Assembly (NCBI GenBank): GCA_963741505.1
Contig: CAVUIJ010000010.1
Coordinates: 124,001 to 188,000, forward strand
Source: JAKFWF01 sp963741505
Lineage (GTDB): Bacteria; Pseudomonadota; Alphaproteobacteria; Rhizobiales; Hyphomicrobiaceae
Direction: 5' to 3'
Length of the DNA stretch: 64,000 nucleotides
The first letter of the stretch is position 1. Every line of letters starts with the position of its first letter. Of the stretch, positions 1 to 8,084 are shown piece after piece. Below the pieces are notes generated by a model that did no database searches, was not told where the DNA came from, and was given only the letters and a program-made list of their open reading frames with translations. The position numbers and the translations under genes were made by a program.

Positions 1-742
1 TCCCGGTGACAGCCGCGAGATGGTCGCCGCCCGTCGCCGCATCCTCGATGCCGGGATCTATGCGCCGATTGCCGATCGCGCCTGCGAGATCGTCGGAAAC
101 CACGCCGGTGGCGCGCGCTGCATCCTCGATGCCGGCTGCGGCGAGGGCAATTATCTCGATGCGCTGGCGCGATCACTGCCTGGCCCCATCCAATGGGCCG
201 GCATCGATATCTCGAAATGGGCGGTGCGGGCGGCAGCCAAGCGCAACCGACAAGTGTTCTGGGCGGTCGCAAGCAACCGGCACCTGCCGTTCGCGGCCGG
301 CAGCGTCGACGTGATCCTGTCGATGTTCGGCTTTGCGCTTTGGGATGCGTTCGCCGAAGTGCAGCCGCCCGGCGGTCGCGTACTCCTGGTCGATCCAGGT
401 CCCGATCATCTGATCGAGCTGCGGCGCATCATCTACCCCGTCGTCACGCCGAGCGAGCCGCCGTCGCTCGATGCGGCACGGCGCGCCGGCTATCAACTGG
501 CCGACGAGCAGCGCCTGCAGTTCACAGTCGAGCTTTCTAGCGCCGCCCAGATCGCCGACCTGCTCGCCATGACCCCGCACGATCACCGCGCACCCGTCGC
601 CGGCCGCGCGGCATTGTCGAAGCTCGACCGGCTGACGGTGACCGCCGATGTGGTGTTCCGCGTGCTGCGGCGAGGATGGAATCTACCCCACCACTTCGTC
701 ACTCACAGGCGAGGTGATGACGAGGAACACCAGATCGACTAG
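1..742 (+). CDS. rlmA: RlmA-type 23S rRNA guanine N1-methyltransferase, 5' end cut by window edge
   Basis: SAM-dependent methyltransferase that would methylate N1 of a guanine in 23S rRNA helix 35. The frame is open from base 2, and the first visible residues are PGDSREM, which matches the linker after the N-terminal zinc-binding segment of RlmA. The gene therefore starts outside the window and the zinc cysteines cannot be seen. The SAM motif LDAGCGEG and the later PGPDHLIEL segment match the family. The last ~20 residues go beyond the usual RlmA end and overlap the 3' end of the convergent cupin gene by 60 bp, so the true stop could be affected by an indel. The family is clear. The exact target guanine is inferred from homology. 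Confidence 0.8.
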   Translation, partial: PGDSREMVAARRRILDAGIYAPIADRACEIVGNHAGGARCILDAGCGEGNYLDALARSLPGPIQWAGIDISKWAVRAAAKRNRQVFWAVASNRHLPFAAGSVDVILSMFGFALWDAFAEVQPPGGRVLLVDPGPDHLIELRRIIYPVVTPSEPPSLDAARRAGYQLADEQRLQFTVELSSAAQIADLLAMTPHDHRAPVAGRAALSKLDRLTVTADVVFRVLRRGWNLPHHFVTHRRGDDEEHQID

Positions 743-1063
743 GCCGGAATTCTCGATCGCGTGCTCGACACCGGGCGGCAGGAATATGACGTCGTGCTTG
801 CGAACGACGTGGTCCTTGCCGGCGATCTGCATCAGGCCCTCGCCTTCGAGCACGTGGTAGATCTGCTCCTGGACCTTGTGGGTGTGCACGGCGACGCGGG
901 CCATCGGCTGGTACATCGAGATGCGATAGTCGAGGTGTTTCGCGCCCGCCGTCTCGGGCATGACCAGCGGTTTCGACAGTGCGCCGCCGAAGTGGTTCGG
1001 GAATTCCCGCCACGGCACCTCGGCGATGTTGCGGATGAAGGCCTTGGGTTCAGGGTTGGTCAT
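683..1063 (-). CDS. Small single-domain cupin protein
   Basis: Protein of 126 residues with one cupin beta-barrel. Cupin motif 1 is visible as VAVHTHKVQEQIYHVLEGEG (metal ligands H, H, E) and motif 2 as DVIFLPPGVEHAIENSG (third His). Such proteins bind a divalent metal and act as dioxygenases, isomerases or ligand sensors; nothing here fixes the substrate. I chose the ATG at 1063 because the protein then has normal cupin length and AAGGA lies about 10 bases upstream. A longer reading to 1930 joins it to the TPP enzyme, but only because that gene is frameshifted. It lies downstream of the TPP gene on the same strand, separated by a composite repeat, and ends 60 bp inside the convergent rlmA gene. 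Confidence 0.85.
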   Translation of the reverse strand: MTNPEPKAFIRNIAEVPWREFPNHFGGALSKPLVMPETAGAKHLDYRISMYQPMARVAVHTHKVQEQIYHVLEGEGLMQIAGKDHVVRKHDVIFLPPGVEHAIENSGLVDLVFLVITSPVSDEVVG

Positions 1064-1087
1064 GGGGTGTGGTCCTTCGCGAGTTAT

Positions 1088-1268
1088 CCCCTCTCCCCGT
1101 TTTGACGGGGAGAGGGTCAGGGTGAGGGGCGGCGGTCGGCTCGGATGCGAACGGAGTGATGTTGCAGAACGGAGAAGGGGAGTCGAACCGAGCAGCCGCC
1201 CCTCACCCTCGGCCGGCCAAGAGGGGCCGTCCTCTGCCCTCTCCCCGTAAGTGGACGGGGAGAGGGGA
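1088..1268. repeat. Composite intergenic palindromic repeat, copy 1
   Basis: About 181 bp between the cupin and TPP genes. It begins and ends with CCCTCTCC...GGAGAGGG hairpins. Inside these it carries GTGAGGGGCGGC and its complement GCCGCCCCTCAC about 60 bp apart, so the whole unit can fold into a long cruciform. A second copy with the same plan lies at 22203-22387; the outer arms and the CCCCGTAAGTGGACGGGG hairpin are identical, while the central loop differs. No open frame is credible inside it. Confidence 0.85.
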
Positions 1269-1275
1269 AGTAGCG

Positions 1276-3062
1276 TCACTGCCCCGGCACCCAGGGCTTG
1301 CCGAAGCCGGGCTCGCGATAGGGTGTCGGCGGCAGCTGCCAGCTGCCCGTTGCCGGCGGCCGGATCTCGGCATCGACGTGGACGTCGAGCAGGAACGGCT
1401 TGTTTGCTGCCACCGCGTGCTCGAGCGCGCCCTTGAAGTCCTCCGACTTGGTGATCGTCAGCGCATCGACGCCGCGACGCCTTCGCCCACATCGCGAAGT
1501 CCGGATTGTACGGCTTGTTGTTGGCGCCGGCGTGGAACATGGTGCCGAGCTCGCGGCCGCCGAACATGCCGAGCTGGATGTCGCGGATCGAGACCCAGCC
1601 GAAGTTGTTCCACAGCACCCACACCACCGGGATCTGGTATTCGACGGCGGTGCACAACACGTGCGGCACCATCGTGAACGAGCCGTCGCCGACGATCGAC
1701 ACGCAGGGGCGGTCAGGCGCTGCGAGCTTGGCACCCAGCACGCCGGCGGCGCCGAACCCCATGCCGGAGAAGCCCCACGAGTTCAGCATCGTCTGCGGGC
1801 GCCGCGCGTTCCAGAACTGCATGTACCAGTTGTGGTTGACGCCGACGTCGCAGGCGAGGATGGCGTTGTCGGGCAGCACCGCCTGGCAGTCGGCGACTAC
1901 CCGCTCGGGTCGGATCGGGTTCGAATGCATGGCGAAGTTCGGCGCCGTGAACTTTTCCCACTCGGCCCGCCAGCCCTTGATGTCGGCGTGCCAGGCCCTG
2001 AGCTTGTCGCCGCGCTTTGCTCCGCGGCGGTCGAACTCGGCGAGCAGCTGGCGCAGGAAGGTGCGGGCATCGGCGAGGATGCCGATGTCGGGGGGATAGT
2101 TGCGGCCGATCTCGCTCGGGTCGACGTCGACGTGGATCGAGCTTGGTGTGCGGGAAATTCCACGAGTAGCCGGGCAGCCAGGATGATGCCGAGCGGTCGT
2201 CGAAGCGGGCGCCGAGCGCCATCACCACGTCGGCGTGGCGGCCGGCCTGGTTCGCAGGATAGGCGCCGTTGCGGCCGATGAAGCCGAGCGACAACTCGTC
2301 GCGCATGTCGAGGCAGCCCATGCCGTTGGGCGAGGAGATCACCGGGATGCCGAGCTTGTGCACGAATGCAGTGAGTTCCTGGCTCGCCTCGGACAGCGTC
2401 ACGCCGTGACCGATGAAGATCGCCGGGCGGTCGGCCGAGAGGATCATGTCGAGGGTCGCCGACACTTCCTCGGGCGAGGCGCCGCTGCGCTGGGCGTTGA
2501 GCTTGGGCGAGGCCGGCGGCATCTCGACCTCGTCCTCCTCCTGGAACACGTTGAAGGGGATGTCGACGTTGACCGGCCCGGGCCTGCCCTGCAGCATCGT
2601 CGTCGTTGCCTGGCGCAGCGCCAAGGGCAGCATGTCGACCCGGGTCGGCTGGAACGAGCGCTTGACGACGGGCTTGATGATATTCGGGAAGTCGGCCTGG
2701 TAGTGCCGGTTGATCTCCTGGAAGGGTGAGCGGTTGAACTGCTGCGTCGGCACGTTGGCGGTGATCGCCAGGATCGCGGACGAGTCCGACAGCGCCACGG
2801 CGAGCGGCATCACGATGTTGCACGAGCCCGGCCCGCACGAGGTCAGCGTCGCCACCGCCTCGTGGCGGACGCGGAAATAGGCGTCTGCCATGTGGGCTGC
2901 GACCTGCTCGTGGCGCGGCGAGATCATCTTGATGCGATCGCGCGCCTCGTGCAGCGAGTCGAGCAGGCCGACGTTGCCGTGGCCGCAGATGCCGAACACG
3001 TAGGGGATATCGTTGTTGATCAGATGCTCGACGATCAGATCGCCACCCTTCATCCGCGCCAT
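1276..3062 (-). pseudogene. Thiamine-pyrophosphate enzyme of the acetolactate synthase family, interrupted by two frameshifts
   Basis: ThDP-dependent decarboxylase/carboligase (acetolactate synthase / oxalyl-CoA decarboxylase-like fold). The start at 3062 has AAGGAG 8 bases upstream. The N-terminal Pyr domain includes GICGHGN and the catalytic-type Glu in SPRHEQ. The C-terminal PP domain carries the ThDP/Mg motif GDGSF...WNN. Reading leftward, the frame must change near 2139 (one extra base before the HVDVDPSEIG segment) and again near 1474 (one extra base before GVDALTITKS). Removing both gives 594 residues, normal for the family. The substrate is unknown; the nearby monooxygenase, SDR and cupin suggest a catabolic role. 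The gene is either inactivated or carries two sequence errors. Confidence 0.8.
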
Positions 3063-3189
3063 CGGCTGGTCTCCTTGTTGCTTGGCGAGCGCGCCGCCGG
3101 CGACGCGCCGATCATGCCGCATTATAAAGCGACGTTCGACAATATGAAAACGGGAATTTGGCGATGAGCATCACTTGCGCCTCACCTCC

Positions 3190-3225
3190 GCTGTCATCCC
3201 GGGGATAAGCCCGCGGCATGACAGC
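3190..3225. repeat. Short intergenic hairpin (REP-like)
   Basis: Inverted repeat GCTGTCAT ... ATGACAGC with CCCGGG/CCCGCGG-rich inner arms, between the monooxygenase end (3262) and the TPP gene start (3062). It resembles the GTCATCCCGG core of the BIME copies at 49737 and 61876. It could terminate or stabilise the SDR-monooxygenase message, but there is no U-tract. Confidence 0.6.
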
Positions 3226-3261
3226 ACAGTGAGTGGCGCGCGCAAATGCGCGCCGCGAACT

Positions 3262-5082
3262 TCAACTCAAGTGATGCACCTCGGGCAGGCCGTAGACCGG
3301 CGTCGGCAATCCCTCGAAGCGAGCCTTCAGCTGCAGCGCCAGGGTCAGCGAATAGAGCCGCGACTGAAACAGGTTGCCGCCGTGGAACCACAGGTTCTCC
3401 TGCTGCGTCGGCTTCCACATGTTGCGGATTTCGCCCTCCCAGGGGCCCGGATCGCCGGCCGTGTTCGAGCCGACGCCCCAGCACTTGCCGACTTTGTCGG
3501 CCACCTCCTGGCTGATCAACTGCGCCGCCCAGCCGTTCATCGAGCCGAAGCCGGTGGCGTAGACGATGAGATCGGCGGCCAGCTTTGAACCGTCCGACAG
3601 CACCAGGCCATTGGCCGTCAGCCGCTCGATCTCGACCCGCGATTTCAGTTTGATGCTGCCGTCGGCGATCAGGTCGCTGGCACCGACATCGATGTAGTAG
3701 CCCGAGCCGCGCCGGATGTAGGAGGTGTGGATGCCCGAGCCGTCGTCGCCGAAATGGAACATGAAGCCGGCCTTTTCGAGTCTCGAATAGAGATCGCGGT
3801 CGCGCTCCTGGATCTTGTCGTAGACGAGTTTGTGGCGGCGCGGTGCGACCTTGTACGGCACCGATGCATTGATGAGGTCGGCGATCTCGGTGGTGATGCC
3901 CTTTTCGACCGCGGCCTGCGAGTATAGCGGCCCCGAGCCCAGCTCCATCAGCGTCTCGGACTTGGCGACGATGGTCGCCGAGCGCTGTACCATGGTGACC
4001 TCGGCGCCGTGTTCCCACAGCTCGGCGGCGATGTCGTGCGCTGAGTTGTTCGAGCCGACGACGACGCAGCGGCGGCCGGCGTAGGGTGCGCCCGAAACGA
4101 AGCCGCTCGAATGGCACTGCTCGCCCTTGAATTCGCTCTGGCCCGGAATGGTCGGATAGTTCGGCACGCCCGACATGCCGGTGGCGAGGATCAGGTGCTG
4201 CGGCCTCAGCACCAGCGGTGTGCCATCGCGGATCACGTCGACCCGCCATTCCCTTTTCGCCGGATCATATGATGCGTGCGTGCATTCGGTTGACGTCCAG
4301 TAGTTGAGCGCCATCACCTTGACGTACATCTCGAGCCAGTCGCCGAGCTGGTCCTTGGGCGAGAACACCGGCCAATGCGCCGGGAACGGAATATAAGGCA
4401 GATGATCGTACCACACCGAGTCGTGCAGGCACAGCGAGCGGTAGCGGTTGCGCCAGGTGTCGCCGGCGCGCGGTTGCTTCTCGATGACGAGCGTCGGGAC
4501 TTCGAGCTGTTTCAAGCGGGCGCTAAGCGCGATGCCGCCTTGGCCACCGCCAACGACGAGGCAATAGGGCTGGCGGGAAAATCCGAGCTCCGCCACCTCC
4601 TGGGCCCTCAGCTCGCTCCACGACTTGCGGCCGCGATGGACGCCGTGCAGTGCGCCGTTCGGGCGCAGATGGCCTTGTCTTTCGGGGAATTCCTTGAGGC
4701 CGCGCATCGAGGTCAGCAGCGTCCAGCAGCGGCCGCCCTTGAGGCGCACGAACCCCTCGCCGGCGCCGAGCCGCGTCTCGATCGTCAGACGAGCCTCGAC
4801 GATGTCATCGTCGAGCCGCGCTTCGCCGGTGCGCCCAGCCTTGAACGGCGCCGTGTCGGCAAGTCGAGCCTGCAGCATATCGGCGATCGCCGGCCGGCCT
4901 TCGAGCGTCACGATGTTCCAGGTGAAGGCTGCGAGATCGCGCCAGAAGCACTCGCCGGCGTCGAACATAGCGGTTGCCGCGGCGACGTCGCGACGCGCCA
5001 GCGCATCGTCGAATTGCATCAGCCAGCGGTCGATCTGGGCGTTCGGGTCGGTGGTGGGCATGGTGGGGCCGGCAGTGTTCAT
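3262..5082 (-). CDS. Class B flavin monooxygenase with N-terminal SnoaL/NTF2-like domain
   Basis: A 606-residue FAD- and NADPH-dependent monooxygenase. Residues ~13-130 form an NTF2/SnoaL-like domain. The FAD Rossmann motif VVGGGQGG lies at 176-183, the class B fingerprint FxGxxxHxxxF is seen as FKGEQCHSSGF at 318-328, and the NADPH motif VVGSNNSAHD at 341-350. The Phe at the end of the fingerprint favours the FMO/N-hydroxylating type over Baeyer-Villiger enzymes, which have Trp-Pro/Asp there. The stop of the upstream SDR gene and this start share ATGA (5079-5082), so the two are translationally coupled. Substrate is not predictable; a carbonyl/alcohol intermediate shared with the SDR is an inference. 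Confidence 0.88.
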   Translation of the reverse strand: MNTAGPTMPTTDPNAQIDRWLMQFDDALARRDVAAATAMFDAGECFWRDLAAFTWNIVTLEGRPAIADMLQARLADTAPFKAGRTGEARLDDDIVEARLTIETRLGAGEGFVRLKGGRCWTLLTSMRGLKEFPERQGHLRPNGALHGVHRGRKSWSELRAQEVAELGFSRQPYCLVVGGGQGGIALSARLKQLEVPTLVIEKQPRAGDTWRNRYRSLCLHDSVWYDHLPYIPFPAHWPVFSPKDQLGDWLEMYVKVMALNYWTSTECTHASYDPAKREWRVDVIRDGTPLVLRPQHLILATGMSGVPNYPTIPGQSEFKGEQCHSSGFVSGAPYAGRRCVVVGSNNSAHDIAAELWEHGAEVTMVQRSATIVAKSETLMELGSGPLYSQAAVEKGITTEIADLINASVPYKVAPRRHKLVYDKIQERDRDLYSRLEKAGFMFHFGDDGSGIHTSYIRRGSGYYIDVGASDLIADGSIKLKSRVEIERLTANGLVLSDGSKLAADLIVYATGFGSMNGWAAQLISQEVADKVGKCWGVGSNTAGDPGPWEGEIRNMWKPTQQENLWFHGGNLFQSRLYSLTLALQLKARFEGLPTPVYGLPEVHHLS

Positions 5083-5882
5083 GCCGCCGTCACACCACCG
5101 TCGACGACCATCGCCGAGCCGGTCATGAACTTGGCGTCGTCGGAGGCGAGGAACACGATGGCGCGGGCGATATCGTCGGCGGTACCGAGCCGGCCGATCG
5201 GGTGCATCTGGCGCGAGTTCTCGCGCGCCACCTCGATGTCGTTGGTTTTGAGGATCGCCATGCGGCGCTGGAACGTCTGCTCGCCCATGTCGGTCTCGAT
5301 GACACCGGGGTGCACCGAATTGACGCGGATGCGGTCGCCCTTGCGGCCGAACGCGAGCGCCGTCGATTTGGTGAACAGCGTCACGCCGCCCTTGGTCATC
5401 GAATAGAGCGGATCGAGGGCAGAGCCGACCAGGCCGGCGATCGAGGCGAGGTTGACGATGGCGCTGCCGTGCGGGCTTGTCAGGCCGGCGGCGCGTAGGG
5501 CAGGCGCCGCGATTTTGGTGCCGAGGAACACGCCGGTCATGTTGACGGCGACGAGCTTGTGCCAGTCGGCGAGCGTCGCCTCCTCGAAATCACGGCCGGA
5601 GAAGATGCCGGCGTTGTTGACCAGGATGTCGAGGCGGCCGTAGCGCTCGGTGGCGTCGGCGACAGCAGCGGTCCACGACGCCTCGCTGGTGACGTCGAGC
5701 GTGAGATAATGCGCGGTGCCGCCATCCCGGATGATGTGGCCGGTGGTCTCCCGTCCGGCTTCCTCGAGGATGTCGCCGAGTACCACCGCGGCACCGGTTT
5801 GCGCCATCAGCTGCGCCGTTCGCGCGCCGATGCCGCGCGCCGCGCCCGAAATCAACGCCACCTTGCCATCGAGCCTGTTCAT
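5079..5882 (-). CDS. Short-chain dehydrogenase/reductase (SDR)
   Basis: A 267-residue classical SDR. Cofactor motif GAARGIG at 13-19, structural NNAG at 89-92, and catalytic Ser147, Tyr160 and Lys164 (YSMTK) are all present, so the enzyme should be active with NAD(H) or NADP(H). The ATG at 5882 has an AGGGG-type ribosome site about 8 bases upstream. It is the first gene of a leftward operon and overlaps the monooxygenase by 4 bp. Substrate is not determined from sequence; it probably interconverts an alcohol and a ketone in the same pathway as the monooxygenase. Confidence 0.9.
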   Translation of the reverse strand: MNRLDGKVALISGAARGIGARTAQLMAQTGAAVVLGDILEEAGRETTGHIIRDGGTAHYLTLDVTSEASWTAAVADATERYGRLDILVNNAGIFSGRDFEEATLADWHKLVAVNMTGVFLGTKIAAPALRAAGLTSPHGSAIVNLASIAGLVGSALDPLYSMTKGGVTLFTKSTALAFGRKGDRIRVNSVHPGVIETDMGEQTFQRRMAILKTNDIEVARENSRQMHPIGRLGTADDIARAIVFLASDDAKFMTGSAMVVDGGVTAA

Positions 5883-6258
5883 CCAATTCCACCCCTGAGC
5901 ATTCGCCGATCGCCGGCGCGTTCAGCGATGTAAACACCAGCGCTCGGCAGCTGGAAGCGTTGGCGGCGCAAGGCTGGCATGTGCCGTCCCGCGCCGACGC
6001 TGGTGGAAAAGACGTTGGCCTGGGAGCTGCGGTTGAGCTTGGCCCTGATCGCCGCCGGCGTCGCCTTTATATTCACTGGCCGCGGGTAGGTGCGTCGAGG
6101 GCGCTAAAATTGGTTTCGAGTCACAAGCAGCATTTCGAAATAGCTTGAAGTGCGAAACACCGGTGTCGCCGCCCCACAACCGTCATGTGTGGACAGCAAG
6201 GCGCGGGCTGTTCCCTGACACGATCGGCGCGGTTGTCTTCGTCAAGGTCGGAAAAAGT
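5883..6258. other. Intergenic region upstream of the SDR operon
   Basis: About 376 bp between the SDR start and the end of the TA antitoxin. I see no credible gene, repeat or RNA. It presumably contains the promoter for the leftward SDR-monooxygenase operon, but I could not identify convincing -35/-10 boxes. Confidence 0.5.
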
Positions 6259-6553
6259 CTAGGCGCGCTTGCGCTTGGCTGCCGGTTCGAATGAAATACG
6301 CAAACGGGTCCCCGTCGCCCTGGCAAAGCGCTGGAGGGTGGTGCCGGATGGCACCGAGCGGCCGCTTTCCATGCGGCATCGCGCTCTGCGACGTATCCAT
6401 TTTTTCAGCCAGTTCCTCCTGCGTGAGGCCGGCACGGGCGCGAGCCTCGATCAGCGCCGAGGCGAGGGCGAACTCCTCCTCCAGAGCATCGTACTCCCGA
6501 GCGTAGTCTGCGTTCTTGATCCACTTCTTGTGCAGGTCCTTGATCCTGGTCAT
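6259..6553 (-). pseudogene. XRE-family antitoxin of a toxin-first TA pair, frameshifted in the HTH domain
   Basis: Expected ~98-residue HTH antitoxin. It starts MTRIKDLHKKW at 6553, overlapping the toxin stop by ATGA, and runs through ARAGLTQEELAEKMDTSQSA, the first helices of an XRE HTH. The frame then breaks near 6375. The remainder of a normal antitoxin (MESGRSVPSGTTLQRFARAT, ending AAKRKRA) is in another frame and stops at 6259. Compared with the family, two bases are missing (or one is extra). If real, the repressor/antitoxin would be truncated while the toxin is intact, which would be unusual for a cell to tolerate. Confidence 0.75.
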
Positions 6554-6873
6554 TTCAGATCCCTCAGGCGCGTTCGCGCCAGTTCCAATTCGCGCTGCGG
6601 AGTTTTCTGTGCCTTTTTCACGAAGACCCGGAGGATGACCACTCGCTGGCCGCTGGCGGTGACGTAGAGGGCTCGCGAAATGCCGGTCCTGCCCCTGATT
6701 CGAAGCTCCCATAGCTTGTCGCCGAGATGATCGACTGCGTCCCGTGGCAATGCCGCCAGACCATGATGCTCTATGATCTCGGATAACCGCACCAGGCGAG
6801 CGCGCATATCGGCAGGCAGCGCCTCGATCTCGGCATCGACGAGATCATTCAAAGTCGAGACGATCCAGGTCAT
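6550..6873 (-). CDS. RelE/HigB-like type II toxin (phage Gp49-like, DUF891 family)
   Basis: A 107-residue mRNA-interferase-type toxin. The family-typical core is visible: LGDKLWELRIRG followed by RALYVTASGQRVVILRVFVKKAQKTP. The toxin precedes its XRE antitoxin with an ATGA overlap, the order of higBA-type modules. I prefer the ATG at 6873 over the TTG at 6876. No Shine-Dalgarno sequence is visible, and a predicted -10 box ends only 7 bases upstream, so the message is probably leaderless. The family is clear from motif and context; ribosome-dependent cleavage is known for the family, not shown here. Confidence 0.85.
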   Translation of the reverse strand: MTWIVSTLNDLVDAEIEALPADMRARLVRLSEIIEHHGLAALPRDAVDHLGDKLWELRIRGRTGISRALYVTASGQRVVILRVFVKKAQKTPQRELELARTRLRDLK

Positions 6874-6880
6874 CAAAACA

Positions 6881-6910
6881 AATATATCAATAATGAGATG
6901 ATAAAGTCAA
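6881..6910 (-). promoter_or_regulatory. Predicted sigma70-type promoter of the TA pair
   Basis: Reading leftward: -35 TTGACT (6910-6905), an 18-bp spacer and -10 TATATT (6886-6881). The region is markedly AT-rich compared with its surroundings. Transcription would start at or within a few bases of the toxin ATG at 6873. Confidence 0.6.
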
Positions 6911-6946
6911 TGTCCGCCGCCGAGTGCATGGCAACTGGAGCGCGCC

Positions 6947-7561
6947 TTACGCCTCGCGGGCGGCGGCGGAGTCGGCGGTGGTGCCGGCCGACGGCCGGAC
7001 GGTGACTGCGTCCACCTCCTCATACAACTCGTAGTGATCCTCGAGGCGGTCGAGGAACGTCGCGCACAGGTCCATCAGCAGGCCAAGTTCGATGCGCTCG
7101 GCAACCAGGAAGGTCTCGGGCATCCTCAGCGTGCCGAAATGGCTGAGGCCCGGCGCGTCGGCGGCGATGACGCCGCGGCTGCGCAGGTAGGCGACGACAT
7201 CGTTGCCGGCGTGGAAATCGGCCACGGTCGAATCGCCGAGCTCGGCGACGGCGTCCTGCAATGCCGCGGTGCCGGCGATGAATAAATCGATCAGCGGCTT
7301 GTAGCGTGGATCGGCGGCGCGCAGATCTGCCGCCCGCGCGCGGGCCTGCAGGGCGCGGGCTGCGATCGTCATTTCGAGCGTGCGCAGCTGATCGGCGAAA
7401 CGGCGATCGGTGGCGGCCGCACCAACCGGATCGTCCGCTGCGCCGCTCTCGTGGGTCATCGCCAGCAGATCCTCGCCCGCCGCCAGCACCGCGTCGAGAT
7501 TGTCGGCGACGAGGTAGACAGCGGCCGGAACGGGCAGTGATTGAAGGTCTTGGGTGCTCAT
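6947..7561 (-). CDS. Unknown 204-residue soluble protein
   Basis: I do not recognise the family. The protein is acidic and Ala/Leu-rich, probably mostly helical, without a signal peptide or membrane segment. Its start overlaps the stop of the preceding 108-residue gene by ATGA (7558-7561), so the two are coupled and probably act together. It is the last gene of a leftward set that begins with an ImmA/IrrE remnant and a 57-residue basic protein. Confidence 0.65.
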   Translation of the reverse strand: MSTQDLQSLPVPAAVYLVADNLDAVLAAGEDLLAMTHESGAADDPVGAAATDRRFADQLRTLEMTIAARALQARARAADLRAADPRYKPLIDLFIAGTAALQDAVAELGDSTVADFHAGNDVVAYLRSRGVIAADAPGLSHFGTLRMPETFLVAERIELGLLMDLCATFLDRLEDHYELYEEVDAVTVRPSAGTTADSAAAREA

Positions 7562-7884
7562 GATGTCGGCCTCGGTAGCAGGGCAAGCAGCGTATTAAGC
7601 GCGGTATTGAGGTCGCGGCCCTGGCGCGACAGCGCAACGCCAAGGTTCGAGGCAAATGCCACCCGCCAGCGCTCGCGTGCTTCGGACTGGCCGGCAATCG
7701 TTTTGAGGCTCGCCAGGATCGCATCGTCCGGGAACGTCTCGGCGAGGTCGAAGCGTGTCCGCACCACCGGCACCAGTTCGGCGAGGTGCAGGATGTCGGC
7801 TGGGGCTCTTGGCTGTCCCTTTAAAGGGAGCGAGCTGAGGACACCGGTGCCTTGAGAAGGGTTTTGCGTGCTGAGCAAACTCAT
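7558..7884 (-). CDS. Unknown 108-residue protein
   Basis: I do not recognise this protein. The C-terminal two thirds looks like a TPR-like or helical segment (RERWRVAFASNLGVALSRQG). The first ~30 residues are low-complexity and include a perfect palindrome in the DNA (TCCCTTTAAAGGGA, 7816-7829), so the true start may be internal. The ATG at 7884 directly follows the TAG of the 57-residue gene (7885-7887), and its stop overlaps the next start by 4 bp. This implies one transcription unit. Confidence 0.55.
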   Translation of the reverse strand: MSLLSTQNPSQGTGVLSSLPLKGQPRAPADILHLAELVPVVRTRFDLAETFPDDAILASLKTIAGQSEARERWRVAFASNLGVALSRQGRDLNTALNTLLALLPRPTS

Positions 7885-8058
7885 CTATTTTTCTTTTGTT
7901 ACGCCTTTGAAAGGCTTTCCGTCCTGCTTCACGTCCATGAAACGGCCGTTATCCGAATCGCGCTTCACCCACTGGTCAGTTTTCGGATTGTGAACTTGAC
8001 TGCGATCACGAACGGCACCATTGCGGTGACCATCACCTTTGGGAGGATTTGTAGCCAT
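7885..8058 (-). CDS. 57-residue basic protein of a small conserved-looking family
   Basis: Short intact frame MATNPPKGDGHRNG ... GRFMDVKQDGKPFKGVTKEK, rich in Lys, Arg, Asp and Gly and without hydrophobic core segments, so probably extended or nucleic-acid/partner bound. I recall similar short proteins beginning MATNPPKGDGHRNGAV next to ImmA/IrrE peptidase genes in proteobacteria; this is memory, not a search. Here too it directly follows an ImmA/IrrE gene (27 bp downstream of its stop). Function unknown. Confidence 0.7.
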   Translation of the reverse strand: MATNPPKGDGHRNGAVRDRSQVHNPKTDQWVKRDSDNGRFMDVKQDGKPFKGVTKEK

Positions 8059-8084
8059 GCCTTTAACCTGCCTTCTGGGTTGAA

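Noticed and set aside
1170..1200. AGTCGAACCGAG resembling a tRNA T-arm
   Set aside because: Part of the composite repeat; no acceptor, D or anticodon stems around it.
683..1930. A 415-codon frame that joins the C-terminal part of the TPP enzyme to the cupin
   Set aside because: It exists only because the TPP gene is frameshifted; it reads through the composite repeat, and the cupin has its own ATG and ribosome site at 1063.
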